Part shown: one piece after another, positions 1-9,742 of the stretch
How the letters are laid out: each line of letters starts with the position of its first letter
How positions within the stretch are numbered: the stretch's first letter is position 1
Notes under the pieces: model-generated
What the model saw: the letters and a program-made list of their open reading frames with translations, nothing else
What the model was told of the DNA's origin: nothing
Database searches by the model: none
NCBI GenBank assembly: GCA_030611105.1
Contig: JAUWQL010000018.1
Coordinates: 1-39,006 of the forward strand
From: Bacteroidales bacterium
GTDB taxonomy: Bacteria; Bacteroidota; Bacteroidia; Bacteroidales; UBA12077
Direction: 5' to 3'
Length of the DNA: 39,006 bases
Made by a program: the position numbers and the translations under genes

Positions 1-2607
1 AGCAGCAATCATTTCTTTGTTATCAATAATTTCCAACCAGTAGAAATCACCACTTACAATATCCTTAGGCCTAAAGAAAATAAATGTATCGTCAAAAGGT
101 ATTTCGGGTGGTAAAACTGCTGTTTGAATTCGTTTAGCATAACGAATACTGTCCGTAATATCCTTGTTTTTCTTCTCCAGTTCAATGCTTTTCTGCACTA
201 CCTCGGCTGTTCGTTCCTCAACTTTTTCTTCAAGAATTTTCTTTTCTATTATTAAGTTTCTTTCACGAACCTTTATGTAAGAGATTATACTTATAATACC
301 AACAGCAATAGCCGATAAAATAAACCACCATGTTTTGTAAAACGGAGGTTTGATAGTGAATGTATAAGTAACAGGTTCTGAGTTCCAAACACCTGCGCTA
401 TTTTTTGCTTTTACTTTAAAAGTGTATTTTCCGGGAGCTAATGATGAGTATGTTTCAACAGTACGTTCAGTTACAGGACGCCAGTCTTTATCTGCCGGTT
501 CGAGCATAATTTGATATTTAACTGCATCAGGATTATTTAAACAAATACTATTGTAATCAAATGTAAAATCGTTTTCTAAATAACTAAATATTTGATCCGG
601 AATCATTACCCTGTTTTTGCGATTTACCTGCATTCCGGCTATATGTGTTAATGGTTCCGGCTGAAAACAAATATCAAGTATCGGTTGATATTTAGTTACT
701 CCCTTTACAGTTCCAAACCAAAGATTTCCTTCATTGTCTTTATATGTTGCATTTTCCTTTGCTTCGATACCCGTAAAACCACTTTTTTCGGTATAAGTAC
801 GGATATTCCCCTTTGTATCAATCTTATTAAGCCCCCTGCTTGTTCCAACATATATATCATTGTTATCATCAACATTAAGCTGATTAATTAAGTTTGAAAG
901 CAAGCCATCATTTTCCGTAATTGTTTTAATAAGTTTATTCCCATCATAAACTAAAATGCCTTTAGTCTGTGTTCCAATCCATATATTACCTTCTTTGTCT
1001 TCAACCATACATTTCGATGTAACCAATCCGTCTAATTCAATTTTTCCAATACTATCACCGAGTATAATGTTTAATCCTTTCCCATTATTAATTCCAACCC
1101 AAATACGATCTTTTGAATCTGCATAAATTGCAGAGATATCTTTTCCATTTAATCCCTGAAGCTGCGACAATAACTTACTCTTATTTTCATTAATATCATA
1201 ATAAATCAATCCGTCCATTGTCCCTACCCACAGCTGATTTTTCTTATCAACATCTAGTGCAGTAACAACATAATTGGTACTAAAATATCTGTTAATTATA
1301 GGATTATATTCGAACCGTCCTGTTTTATAATTATACATCGTAACACCAACATCAGCAGTCCCAATCCAGATATTTCCATTATTATCATTTTTTAAATATC
1401 TGATTTGATCGCCAATTCCACTAGACTCCTGGTTATAATGAGCAAACTTTATTCCTTTATCTCCGGCATTTGGATTATACACCGAAATTCCTTTATTAGT
1501 ACCAACCCAATACTTTTCTCCTTTATCCTGCACAATAGCCCAAACGTTTTGGTCAATTAACCCATCATCAGTACTATAAGCAATAAATTTCTCTCCTTTA
1601 AATATAGCCAAACCATGCTCATGTGTTCCTATTAAAATATTCCCTTCTGCATCTTCCAGAATATTCCGAATTTTTAAATCCGACAAACCATTTGAATTAT
1701 CAAAAGTTTTATGACCATCATCCGAAAATTTGGTTATTCCTCCTCCCCATGTTCCTACCCATATATTTCCTTTGCTATCTTCGGTAATAGTGCTTATCCA
1801 ATTATCTGCCAAACCATCACGGGCATCGTAGATTTTAAATTCATTCTTTTCTTTGAAATACCTGAATAAACCACCATGAAAAGTTCCAAACCAAATATCT
1901 CCTTTTTCATCTTCGTGCATTGTCGTAATTGCAAAATACCTGGTTAACCCTTTTGGACTAAATATTTCAAAAGAATTTTCAGATTTATTATATTTTTTTA
2001 TTCCTGCATCAGTAATAAAAAAGAGTGTATCTCCTTTCGCAATTGTACCGGAAATTACTATATCACTTAATCTTCCTCCCTTATATTGTTCAAACTTCAT
2101 TTTCCCAAAATCCATTTCAAAAGGATTATCCAAGCGAACTAATCCGTCTCCATATGTAGTAATCCATAAGATGTTTTCATTATCCATTAAAAATGAAGTA
2201 ATTTCAACACTTATTAACTCACTTACAGGATGTATTTTAATTTCTTTACCATTATAAAAAGAGACATTTCCTGATTTGTGCCCCATCCAAATATTACCGT
2301 CATTATCTTTTAATAAAGCCTTTATTCCACCTTCTGCTAATCCATTCTCAGCTGTATAGTTTGTAAATTTTACTCCATCGAACTTTGAAATTCCACTTTC
2401 AGTTGCCAACCATAAATATCCAAGGTCATCTTGTATAACATCATATACCTTTGATTGCGGGAGCCCCTCCTTTACACCATAATAATCGAAATAATAAGTT
2501 TGAGCAGAAATAGTAGATATACTTAGCAGTATTACTGCATAAAAAAAAGTTATTCGCTGTAATAAGCGAATAACTTTTTTAGTTTTCGAATTATGTAAAA
2601 AAACCAT
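1..2607 (-). CDS. Two-component-regulator-type beta-propeller sensor with Y_Y_Y-like region, TM helix, coiled coil and N-terminal part of a SpoIIE/PP2C-type phosphatase domain (3' end outside window)
   Basis: Open reverse frame from ATG at 2607 (MVFLHNSKTKKVIRLLQRITFFYAVILLSISTISAQTYYFDYYGVKEGLPQSKVYDVIQDDLGYLWLATESGISKFDG...), repeated propeller motifs, then ...VRERNLIIEKKILEEKVEERTAEVVQKSIELEKKNKDITDSIRYAKRIQTAVLPPEIPFDDTFIFFRPKDIVSGDFYWLEIIDNKEMIAA, typical of Bacteroidetes SpoIIE phosphatases. Missing from the ORF track because it has no stop in the window. Confidence 0.85.
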   Translation of the reverse strand, partial: MVFLHNSKTKKVIRLLQRITFFYAVILLSISTISAQTYYFDYYGVKEGLPQSKVYDVIQDDLGYLWLATESGISKFDGVKFTNYTAENGLAEGGIKALLKDNDGNIWMGHKSGNVSFYNGKEIKIHPVSELISVEITSFLMDNENILWITTYGDGLVRLDNPFEMDFGKMKFEQYKGGRLSDIVISGTIAKGDTLFFITDAGIKKYNKSENSFEIFSPKGLTRYFAITTMHEDEKGDIWFGTFHGGLFRYFKEKNEFKIYDARDGLADNWISTITEDSKGNIWVGTWGGGITKFSDDGHKTFDNSNGLSDLKIRNILEDAEGNILIGTHEHGLAIFKGEKFIAYSTDDGLIDQNVWAIVQDKGEKYWVGTNKGISVYNPNAGDKGIKFAHYNQESSGIGDQIRYLKNDNNGNIWIGTADVGVTMYNYKTGRFEYNPIINRYFSTNYVVTALDVDKKNQLWVGTMDGLIYYDINENKSKLLSQLQGLNGKDISAIYADSKDRIWVGINNGKGLNIILGDSIGKIELDGLVTSKCMVEDKEGNIWIGTQTKGILVYDGNKLIKTITENDGLLSNLINQLNVDDNNDIYVGTSRGLNKIDTKGNIRTYTEKSGFTGIEAKENATYKDNEGNLWFGTVKGVTKYQPILDICFQPEPLTHIAGMQVNRKNRVMIPDQIFSYLENDFTFDYNSICLNNPDAVKYQIMLEPADKDWRPVTERTVETYSSLAPGKYTFKVKAKNSAGVWNSEPVTYTFTIKPPFYKTWWFILSAIAVGIISIISYIKVRERNLIIEKKILEEKVEERTAEVVQKSIELEKKNKDITDSIRYAKRIQTAVLPPEIPFDDTFIFFRPKDIVSGDFYWLEIIDNKEMIAA
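2543..2580. terminator. Perfect 16-bp inverted repeat with A/T-tracts (terminator/attenuator-like), inside the 5' end of the propeller gene
   Basis: aaaaaagttattcgct (2543-2558) - gtaata - agcgaataactttttt (2565-2580). Confidence 0.6.
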
Positions 2608-2622
2608 ATTTTATTTTATTTG

Positions 2623-4980
2623 TTATCTATCTTTTGCAATAAAGAAAAATGTTCCTCCTTCATCTTCTAATCCATCTATCTTACCAAATTGCGGTTTTTG
2701 CATTCCGCCTTTAGCCACAGCTACAGTTACTTTTGAAACAATATTCTCGATTGGCAAACATGCATTTGGGTTATTCCTAAGGCTGTTAGCAAAAGTCCTG
2801 GTAAATTGTGAATGATCAACAGCTAATTCATAACCAGCAGAAGAAAATACCTGTGATGATTTAAATTTTGTTGCTTCCCAATCGCCACAATCTCTTTCTT
2901 TCAATCCTGAGCGCATTGCCTGATAAAATGTAGGACCGGACTCACATGCATCTGATATTACTAAAGTATGAGTAACAAATGTTGCATAGGATTGTAAGGC
3001 TGCTTTTAATGTGCTAATATTGAAATATGTAAACTCGTCATCACGTGTAGCATCAATTGGCACCCAATATCCAATGTCATTAATAAACTTACCGTGTCCG
3101 GCATACCAAACGAGTAGCGAATTAACCTGGTTACTTCTAACAAGATCGCGTAATTCAATTGCAAAAAATCTTTCCATCTCAGCTTTGGTCATATTTTGTT
3201 TATGAAGAATATTATGAATTTTATAATTTGCCAACGCAGCCTTCATCATACTAACATCTTTAATGGGTCCTTCCAAACTGGCAAAAGTTTCATAATCTGA
3301 ATTCTCAACGAAAATAACCCATGTTTTACCCATTGGGTTTTCCTGAGATATTTCAAGTGCTTCACGATTAATCCTAAACTCCATTTCACCAACATTGCCA
3401 TAAATATCTACAGCCTTAACCACAAATTTATTTTTATTTGCAATATCAATTGTAGCATAGAATTCAGGATTGCTGGCATCAACAGAATAGCTTGCTGTCA
3501 TGTTATCAACAATAATGCTTTTAATCTTATTTTCGTCGGTAATTTTACCCTCTACGTAAAGTTTTCGATTTTCAACATCCATATAAATTTCACCCGTTGA
3601 TGAAGCATAAGGAGCAATTAACTTAATCTGAGGAGGGTTAATCTCTGTTCTGGTTAATTTGTATGTTGATGCTAACACATTATTATATACATCAGCTATT
3701 GCAACAGAAATAGTTTCTTTTCCTGAGACATTAACCGTAACGGAGAATTCATTATTTTCACTATTTTCATTAAATGTAACATCAATACCGTCTATTTTTA
3801 CATATTGTATATCGCTTTGATCAATTATTTGTCCTTTCAAAGTAACTTCAACCGCATCCTCAACAATATTTAAGGTATTACCTTCTCTTTCCAAAGGTTC
3901 AATAAAAGTAAGATTTGGTTTATTGCTTTCTCTGTTTAACTCATATAAACGATTTTTCACAATTTCCAAACGTTTTTTTGCATCTGCATCTTCCTTATCA
4001 GACAGATCAGCATAAATTTGATAATCGGAAATGGCCTTTGCATACTGGGTAATTTCTTCGTTAGATTTTGCACGGTGGAAATAAGCCAAAGCATTTTTCG
4101 AATCCATTGAAATTACCTTACTAAAATCGTTAATAGCGCTTTGGTGCTGGTTAAATTCCTGATAGTATATTCCACGAGCAAAAAATGCATCTATATCATC
4201 AGGTGAAAAGATAATCATTTTTGAAAGGTCATTAATTGCATTTGGATAGTCAATCTTTTCTTTATAAATTTTACTTCTTATCCATAATGCTTCTTTAGAT
4301 TTAGAGTCAATTCTTAATGCCTGGTTACATGCAACCAACGACTGATCATATTTTTGGGCTTTGAAAAGAACATCACCAAGAGCTACGTATGTATCTAATA
4401 CATTAGAGGCTTTTTCTATAGATTTTCGATAATCTGTTTCAGCCTGATTGTAGTTTTCAAGTTTGTCGTTTATAAAACCTTGTCGAGAGTAATTTTTTGC
4501 AGTTTCATTTAATTTAATTAACTCATTACTTTCTTTCAATGCTTTATCGTACTTCTCTAATGCAATATAAGATTCCATTTTAAACTTATAAGCATTAATA
4601 TGTTTTTTGTCTAAAGCGGTAACTCTTTCAAGCATAGGAATCGCTTCTTCATATTGCTCTAACTCATAATATAATCTTCCGGCATTATAATAGATCGATT
4701 CATCTTTATCTTTGAAAGCAGTAGCTCTTTTATAATCACTTGCAGCTTCAGCTTTGTTGTCGGTTTTTTCATAGGCATCAGCCCTGGCAAGATAAGCCTC
4801 AGTATATTCAGGGTTTTCCTCGATCAGTTTTGTAAACTGAACAATAGCATCCTCGTAATTCCCTGATGCTACAAAATCTTTACCTGTACTGTATAGCTTT
4901 GGACTGCATTCAATAAATGAAATCAGAACAAGCAACATTGGGGTAAAGAACAACGAACGTTTAAATTTAAATTTTCCCAT
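2623..4980 (-). CDS. TPR-repeat protein with two Ig-like domains and C-terminal caspase (peptidase C14) domain
   Basis: N-terminal signal/lipoprotein-like segment, multiple TPR units, then WVIFVENSDYETFASLEGPIKDVSMMKAAL...LLVWYAGHG (His) ...VISDACESG (Cys) caspase motifs. Confidence 0.85.
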   Translation of the reverse strand: MGKFKFKRSLFFTPMLLVLISFIECSPKLYSTGKDFVASGNYEDAIVQFTKLIEENPEYTEAYLARADAYEKTDNKAEAASDYKRATAFKDKDESIYYNAGRLYYELEQYEEAIPMLERVTALDKKHINAYKFKMESYIALEKYDKALKESNELIKLNETAKNYSRQGFINDKLENYNQAETDYRKSIEKASNVLDTYVALGDVLFKAQKYDQSLVACNQALRIDSKSKEALWIRSKIYKEKIDYPNAINDLSKMIIFSPDDIDAFFARGIYYQEFNQHQSAINDFSKVISMDSKNALAYFHRAKSNEEITQYAKAISDYQIYADLSDKEDADAKKRLEIVKNRLYELNRESNKPNLTFIEPLEREGNTLNIVEDAVEVTLKGQIIDQSDIQYVKIDGIDVTFNENSENNEFSVTVNVSGKETISVAIADVYNNVLASTYKLTRTEINPPQIKLIAPYASSTGEIYMDVENRKLYVEGKITDENKIKSIIVDNMTASYSVDASNPEFYATIDIANKNKFVVKAVDIYGNVGEMEFRINREALEISQENPMGKTWVIFVENSDYETFASLEGPIKDVSMMKAALANYKIHNILHKQNMTKAEMERFFAIELRDLVRSNQVNSLLVWYAGHGKFINDIGYWVPIDATRDDEFTYFNISTLKAALQSYATFVTHTLVISDACESGPTFYQAMRSGLKERDCGDWEATKFKSSQVFSSAGYELAVDHSQFTRTFANSLRNNPNACLPIENIVSKVTVAVAKGGMQKPQFGKIDGLEDEGGTFFFIAKDR

Positions 4981-5085
4981 ATCGATTAAAGTTTAATATT
5001 TCAAATGTTTAAATTAATTATATAATCTTATCAAATTTACAAAAGCTTTTAATCATTTTGAAATTTTATGATCAATCAGTTCAAT

Positions 5086-6171
5086 TTATTGACTAAATAT
5101 ACTCTGTTTTTTGATAAACGTTAATTTACTATTGCCTAAATAATCATTATGCAAATTATCAATTTCTATACTGGGTGCTTTTATCCCGTTTTTAAATTCT
5201 TTTTCTCCATAAAATATTCTGGACTCATCCCATAAATCATTTTCAATAAAAGACTTTAGCACCTTTGCTCCTCCTTCAATTATAATTGACTGAATATCTT
5301 TTTTAATTAAAATTTGGAAGAGTTGAGTATATAAATCATTTTCATAATCAACAAATTTGATACCAACATTTGAATTTAAAGTTTTTGTGTTCTGTGTTTT
5401 AGCAATATTGTCAGCAATGATAAGTGTTTCAGCTTCAGTGTTAAAAATATTAAGACTTTGGGGCAGTTTTAAATTACGATCAAAAATAATTCTAACAGGA
5501 TTCTTTCCTTTCCAATTTCTGCATGTCAGGCTTGGGTTATCAGTTAAAGCAGTGTTGGTACCAATAAGAATTGATTGTTCCTCGGAACGCCACTTATGTA
5601 CCAGCGTTTTAGCATATTCGTTTGTAATCCATGTTGGTTCAACAGGATTGTCTTTATTTCTTTTAACATCAATAAAGCCATCTTTTGTCTGCGCCCACTT
5701 CAGAATAATGTATGGACGTTGTTTTTCATGAAAAGTAAAGAATCTTTTATTAAGTTCTCTTGATTCTTTTTCCAAAACACCGGTAATAACATTGCATCCC
5801 GCCTCTTTCAGGATTTGAATTCCTTTTCCCGAAACATGAGCAGCAGTATCAATTGAACCAATAATAACGTTAGGAATACCTAAACCAGTAATTAAATTTG
5901 CACAAGGCGGAGTTTTTCCATAATGAGAACATGGTTCAAGATTTACATATAAAGTAGCTTTCTTTAGTAAACTTTTATCTTTAACAGAATTAACAGCATT
6001 TACTTCGGCATGGTATTCACCGTATTTTCTGTGAAATCCTTCACCAATTATTTTACCATTATAAACAATTACAGAACCCACCATAGGGTTTGGAGCAGTA
6101 TTTCCACTTCCCAACCTGGCTAAATCAATGCATCGTTGCATAAATTTTTCGTGAACTGTTTTATTGATCAT
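5086..6171 (-). CDS. ribD: Bifunctional diaminohydroxyphosphoribosylaminopyrimidine deaminase / 5-amino-6-(5-phosphoribosylamino)uracil reductase RibD
   Basis: MQRCIDLARLGSGNTAPNPMVGSVIV..HAEVNAV..EPCSHYGKTPPC deaminase motif plus C-terminal reductase domain. Confidence 0.95.
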   Translation of the reverse strand: MINKTVHEKFMQRCIDLARLGSGNTAPNPMVGSVIVYNGKIIGEGFHRKYGEYHAEVNAVNSVKDKSLLKKATLYVNLEPCSHYGKTPPCANLITGLGIPNVIIGSIDTAAHVSGKGIQILKEAGCNVITGVLEKESRELNKRFFTFHEKQRPYIILKWAQTKDGFIDVKRNKDNPVEPTWITNEYAKTLVHKWRSEEQSILIGTNTALTDNPSLTCRNWKGKNPVRIIFDRNLKLPQSLNIFNTEAETLIIADNIAKTQNTKTLNSNVGIKFVDYENDLYTQLFQILIKKDIQSIIIEGGAKVLKSFIENDLWDESRIFYGEKEFKNGIKAPSIEIDNLHNDYLGNSKLTFIKKQSIFSQ

Positions 6172-6181
6172 ACAAATTATT

Positions 6182-6189
6182 TAAATTTG
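6182..6189 (+). promoter_or_regulatory. Candidate Bacteroidetes -7 element (TAnnTTTG) for prmC
   Basis: TAAATTTG ends 4 nt before the prmC ATG at 6194; no clear -33 TTTG at the usual spacing. Confidence 0.4.
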
Positions 6190-6193
6190 AACA

Positions 6194-7054
6194 ATGGCTT
6201 CAAATATTAACATAAAGAAAGTGATTTCATTCATAAAATCCGAATTAAAAGAATTTTATCCAATGAGTGAAATTGATAGTTTCGTTTACTTAATTTTTGA
6301 ACAATTATTTAATTACTCAAGAACAAAACTCCTGATTTCGCAAGATGTTGAAATACGGGAAGATTTATATCAAAACATTCTTAATATAATTCGTAATTTA
6401 AAATTATATAAACCTATACAGTATATATTAGGGAAAACCATATTTTATAATTTAACTTTTAATATAACTCCCGGTGTATTAATCCCACGCCCGGAAACAG
6501 AAGAACTAGTCGATTGGATTATAAAAGAAAATCCTGATAAATACAAAAGAATCTTAGATATTGGTACAGGAAGTGGATGCATTGCTATATCTCTTGCGAA
6601 AAATCTTCCAAAATCGGTTGTGTATGCTTCCGACATATCAAGTGAAGCGTTAACAGTTACAAAGACCAACAGCAAATTAAATAATGTCGATATCCAAATC
6701 ATACAACTTGACATTTTGAATTCTGATAATCAGCTAAATGAAAAATTCGATATTATTGTTAGCAATCCTCCGTATGTAACAGAAAAGGAAAAAAAACTAA
6801 TGCATAAAAACGTTCTTAATTTTGAACCTCAACTGGCACTGTTTGTTCCTGACAATAACCCCTTACTTTTCTATAGGGCTATAATTGGTTTTGGAATGAA
6901 TCATTTAAATCCGGGAGGGAAAATTTATTTCGAAATAAATGAGTCGTTTGGTAAAGAAACGGCTTTGTTGCTTGAAGGAAGAGGTTTTCAGGACATCTCA
7001 CTTAAAAAAGATATAAATGAAAAAGATCGAATGTTAAAGGGTGTTTTAAACTAA
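6194..7054 (+). CDS. prmC: Peptide chain release factor N5-glutamine methyltransferase PrmC (HemK)
   Basis: ILDIGTGSGCIAISLA SAM motif and NPPYV catalytic motif. Confidence 0.95.
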   Translation: MASNINIKKVISFIKSELKEFYPMSEIDSFVYLIFEQLFNYSRTKLLISQDVEIREDLYQNILNIIRNLKLYKPIQYILGKTIFYNLTFNITPGVLIPRPETEELVDWIIKENPDKYKRILDIGTGSGCIAISLAKNLPKSVVYASDISSEALTVTKTNSKLNNVDIQIIQLDILNSDNQLNEKFDIIVSNPPYVTEKEKKLMHKNVLNFEPQLALFVPDNNPLLFYRAIIGFGMNHLNPGGKIYFEINESFGKETALLLEGRGFQDISLKKDINEKDRMLKGVLN

Positions 7055-7060
7055 AAGATT

Positions 7061-7549
7061 GTGATAAACTCAAAAAAACCAATATCGATAAAAGAAGCAA
7101 TAATAAAGGCACAAAACCTATGTGCGGGACAGGAAAAGTGCGTATTTGATATTCGAAAAAAGCTTTTCGATTGGAAACTCCCAACTAAAGATCATGATGC
7201 AGTAATTGAACTATTAATTAAAGACAAGTTTATTAACGAACAAAGATATACTCTGTTTTTTGCAAAAGATAAATTTCGCTTTAACAAATGGGGCAAAATA
7301 AAAATTGAATATACCCTAAAACAAAAAAATATCCCTTACGAATATATTAAATATGCCCTAGATGAAATTCCCGAAATGGAATATGATAAGCTTTTAGAAA
7401 ACGAGCTAATAAAAAAGTTTAAAGCAATAAAAGACAAGGATGAATATACCATAAAATCTAAGCTTGTGCGATTTGCAACATCACGAGGATTTGAAAATGG
7501 CAAGGTATTTGATATGGTTTCAACAATTATTGAAAAATACAAACAGTAA
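7061..7549 (+). CDS. recX: Regulatory protein RecX
   Basis: RecX-like helical repeats (KLFDWKLP..VIELLIKDKFINEQRYTLFFAKDKFRFNKWGKIKIEYTLKQKNI); GTG start 6 bp after prmC. Confidence 0.85.
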   Translation: MINSKKPISIKEAIIKAQNLCAGQEKCVFDIRKKLFDWKLPTKDHDAVIELLIKDKFINEQRYTLFFAKDKFRFNKWGKIKIEYTLKQKNIPYEYIKYALDEIPEMEYDKLLENELIKKFKAIKDKDEYTIKSKLVRFATSRGFENGKVFDMVSTIIEKYKQ

Positions 7550-7597
7550 ACAATTTTTAATAAAAGTTCATTAATTTTACAATTAGATTATAACAAA

Positions 7598-8998
7598 ATG
7601 ATTCATAAGTTTAAAATATTATTTATCCTTTTTATCTCCATTATTTTCTTTGTGAATTTAGGAGAATCAAAAGCCGGATCGAAACGAAAACCCAAATGGA
7701 TAACCAATCGTCCGGTAGATAATAACTATTATATTGGAATCGGGAAATCAAGCAAAATTGAATCCAATGCAGATTATATTCAAATAGCCAAAAACAATGC
7801 ATTGGCAGATATTATCTCTGAAATATCAGTTAAAATATCAAGCAATTCCATTCTAAGCCAATTTGAAGATAATTCAGGATATAAAGAAACTTATGAGGCC
7901 CAAATAAAAATGGCGGCAAAAGATGATATCGAAGGATATGAGATAGTTGATTCGTGGGAAGATAAAGAAGAATATTGGGTTTATTATCAATTATCAAAAA
8001 CTGATTATCAAAGAAAAAAACGGGAAAAATTAGATAGAGCAAAAAATCTATCAAAGAACTTTTACGAAAAAGCACAGGAAGCTGAAAAAGAATACGATAT
8101 TAATAATGCATTAATTTATTATGTAAAAGCTTTTGATGCAATTAAAAAACATATCGGCAAAGATTTATCGGTATTCACTTTTGATGGCAAAATCTACCTG
8201 GATAATGCAGTTTATCAATCTATTCAGGACATTTTTAGCAGAATACGTATTGTTCCTGAAAAAGAGGTTTACACATTACAAGCGTTATCTTCCAACAACG
8301 AACCTGTTTATGTTAAAGTTAAACTAAAGACTAATTTGGAAACGCAAAATATTTCTAACTTACCTATTACATTTTCGTTTCCTGATTTAAAAATAAACGA
8401 TACAGAAAATGTTATTTCCATGAATAATGGAAAAGCTGAATGCACTATAGCAAATATGGCTCCCAAAGGACGAACCCAAATTGTTAAAGCAGAGTTGAAT
8501 ACGGATGTTTATTTTGGGGGAGATGCTCCGGATAATCTGTTAAAGAACCTATTTAATGAAAGAGGTAATAAACCTTATGGTAATTTAAATATTGTAGTTA
8601 AAGAAATATTTGCTTATCTTGAGTCGCAAGAAATATTTCTTGGCAAAATCAACTCAAATCAACCAATAACAAAATTATTTAAAGAGGAATTATCGGAAAA
8701 CTTTTTCTCGTTTACAAATGATAAAGAAAATGCTGATGTTTTAATCACAATAAATTCTGAAGTAGTTAAAGGAACAAAACTTGACAAGCATAATTTACAC
8801 ACAGCATTTTTGAATTGTAATATTTCTATCACCAATGCAAATTCTGAAATGGAAATTTATAATGACGTGATAAACAATGTGAAAGGAATAAAATCGGGAA
8901 GTTTTGAAATAGCAGCCCAGGATGCAATTTCAAAGGCAGAATTAAAAATTAAAAATGAGGTAATACCAAATATCAGAAAAATAAATTTAGAAGATTAA
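7598..8998 (+). CDS. LPP20-like family protein with signal peptide
   Basis: KPKWITNRPVDNNYYIGIGKSSKIESNADYIQIAKNNALADIISEISVKISS pattern typical of LPP20-like domains. Confidence 0.7.
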   Translation: MIHKFKILFILFISIIFFVNLGESKAGSKRKPKWITNRPVDNNYYIGIGKSSKIESNADYIQIAKNNALADIISEISVKISSNSILSQFEDNSGYKETYEAQIKMAAKDDIEGYEIVDSWEDKEEYWVYYQLSKTDYQRKKREKLDRAKNLSKNFYEKAQEAEKEYDINNALIYYVKAFDAIKKHIGKDLSVFTFDGKIYLDNAVYQSIQDIFSRIRIVPEKEVYTLQALSSNNEPVYVKVKLKTNLETQNISNLPITFSFPDLKINDTENVISMNNGKAECTIANMAPKGRTQIVKAELNTDVYFGGDAPDNLLKNLFNERGNKPYGNLNIVVKEIFAYLESQEIFLGKINSNQPITKLFKEELSENFFSFTNDKENADVLITINSEVVKGTKLDKHNLHTAFLNCNISITNANSEMEIYNDVINNVKGIKSGSFEIAAQDAISKAELKIKNEVIPNIRKINLED

Positions 8999-9034
8999 AT
9001 TACAATTAATTATTAAACTCAAAAATTCGAAATT

Positions 9035-9625
9035 ATGAAAACGAAAATTTACAAACCATTAGGTTTATTATTAGCAGGTGCTGTTATTTTTGGAAGCACA
9101 TTTACAAGCTGTAAATCTTCAAAAGAAGTTACAGATGTAAAAAATGAAACCCTTATTGAAGTTTACTGTTCTGGACCTGATTACAGGAGTGATAAAAGTA
9201 CTTTTAGAGCAAATGCAACAGGAGAAAGTACTGACATGGAAATTGCTCGTAAAAAAGCAAGTAGCAATAGTAAAGCTGCTTTAGCTTCTCAAATTCAAAC
9301 TACAATTAAAGGTGTAACTGACAATTATGTTAATTCAAGAGAATTTAACAATGTTGAAGAAGTTGAAGAAAGATTTGAGGTACTTAACAGAGAGGTTGTT
9401 AACCAACAACTAAACAATGTTATAACAATTTGTGAGAAAATTACTCAAACCAAATCAGGGACTTACAAGTGTTACATGGCTATTGAAATGAGTGTTGATG
9501 CTTTAGAAGAAGCTTTAAACAACAAATTGTCCAGAGATCAACGTTTAAAAATTGATTACGATTACGAAAAGTATAAAGAAACTTTCGATAAAGAAATGGA
9601 AAAACTTGAAAATAGCGGATATTAG
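9035..9625 (+). CDS. Lipoprotein, LPP20-like domain
   Basis: Lipobox FTSC; FRANATGESTDMEIARKKASSNSKAALASQIQTTIKGVTDNYVNSREF resembles LPP20-type repeats. Confidence 0.6.
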   Translation: MKTKIYKPLGLLLAGAVIFGSTFTSCKSSKEVTDVKNETLIEVYCSGPDYRSDKSTFRANATGESTDMEIARKKASSNSKAALASQIQTTIKGVTDNYVNSREFNNVEEVEERFEVLNREVVNQQLNNVITICEKITQTKSGTYKCYMAIEMSVDALEEALNNKLSRDQRLKIDYDYEKYKETFDKEMEKLENSGY

Positions 9626-9646
9626 TAAATTATCATCATAAATTAT

Positions 9647-9670
9647 AAGGGAGCTTTGCTCCCTTTTTTT
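9647..9670 (+). terminator. Rho-independent terminator
   Basis: aagggagc-ttt-gctccctt followed by T run. Confidence 0.9.
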
Positions 9671-9742
9671 ATGTTTCATGTAATATTTGAGAATCCTATC
9701 ATAATTACTAATTTTGCACCTTGATGATTAAATTTTACAACA

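Noticed and set aside
685-891. 68-aa plus-strand ORF
   Set aside because: Antisense to the propeller gene, low-complexity hydrophobic translation.
5357-5763. Plus-strand ORFs 5357-5731 and 5575-5763
   Set aside because: Antisense to ribD; no recognisable domain.
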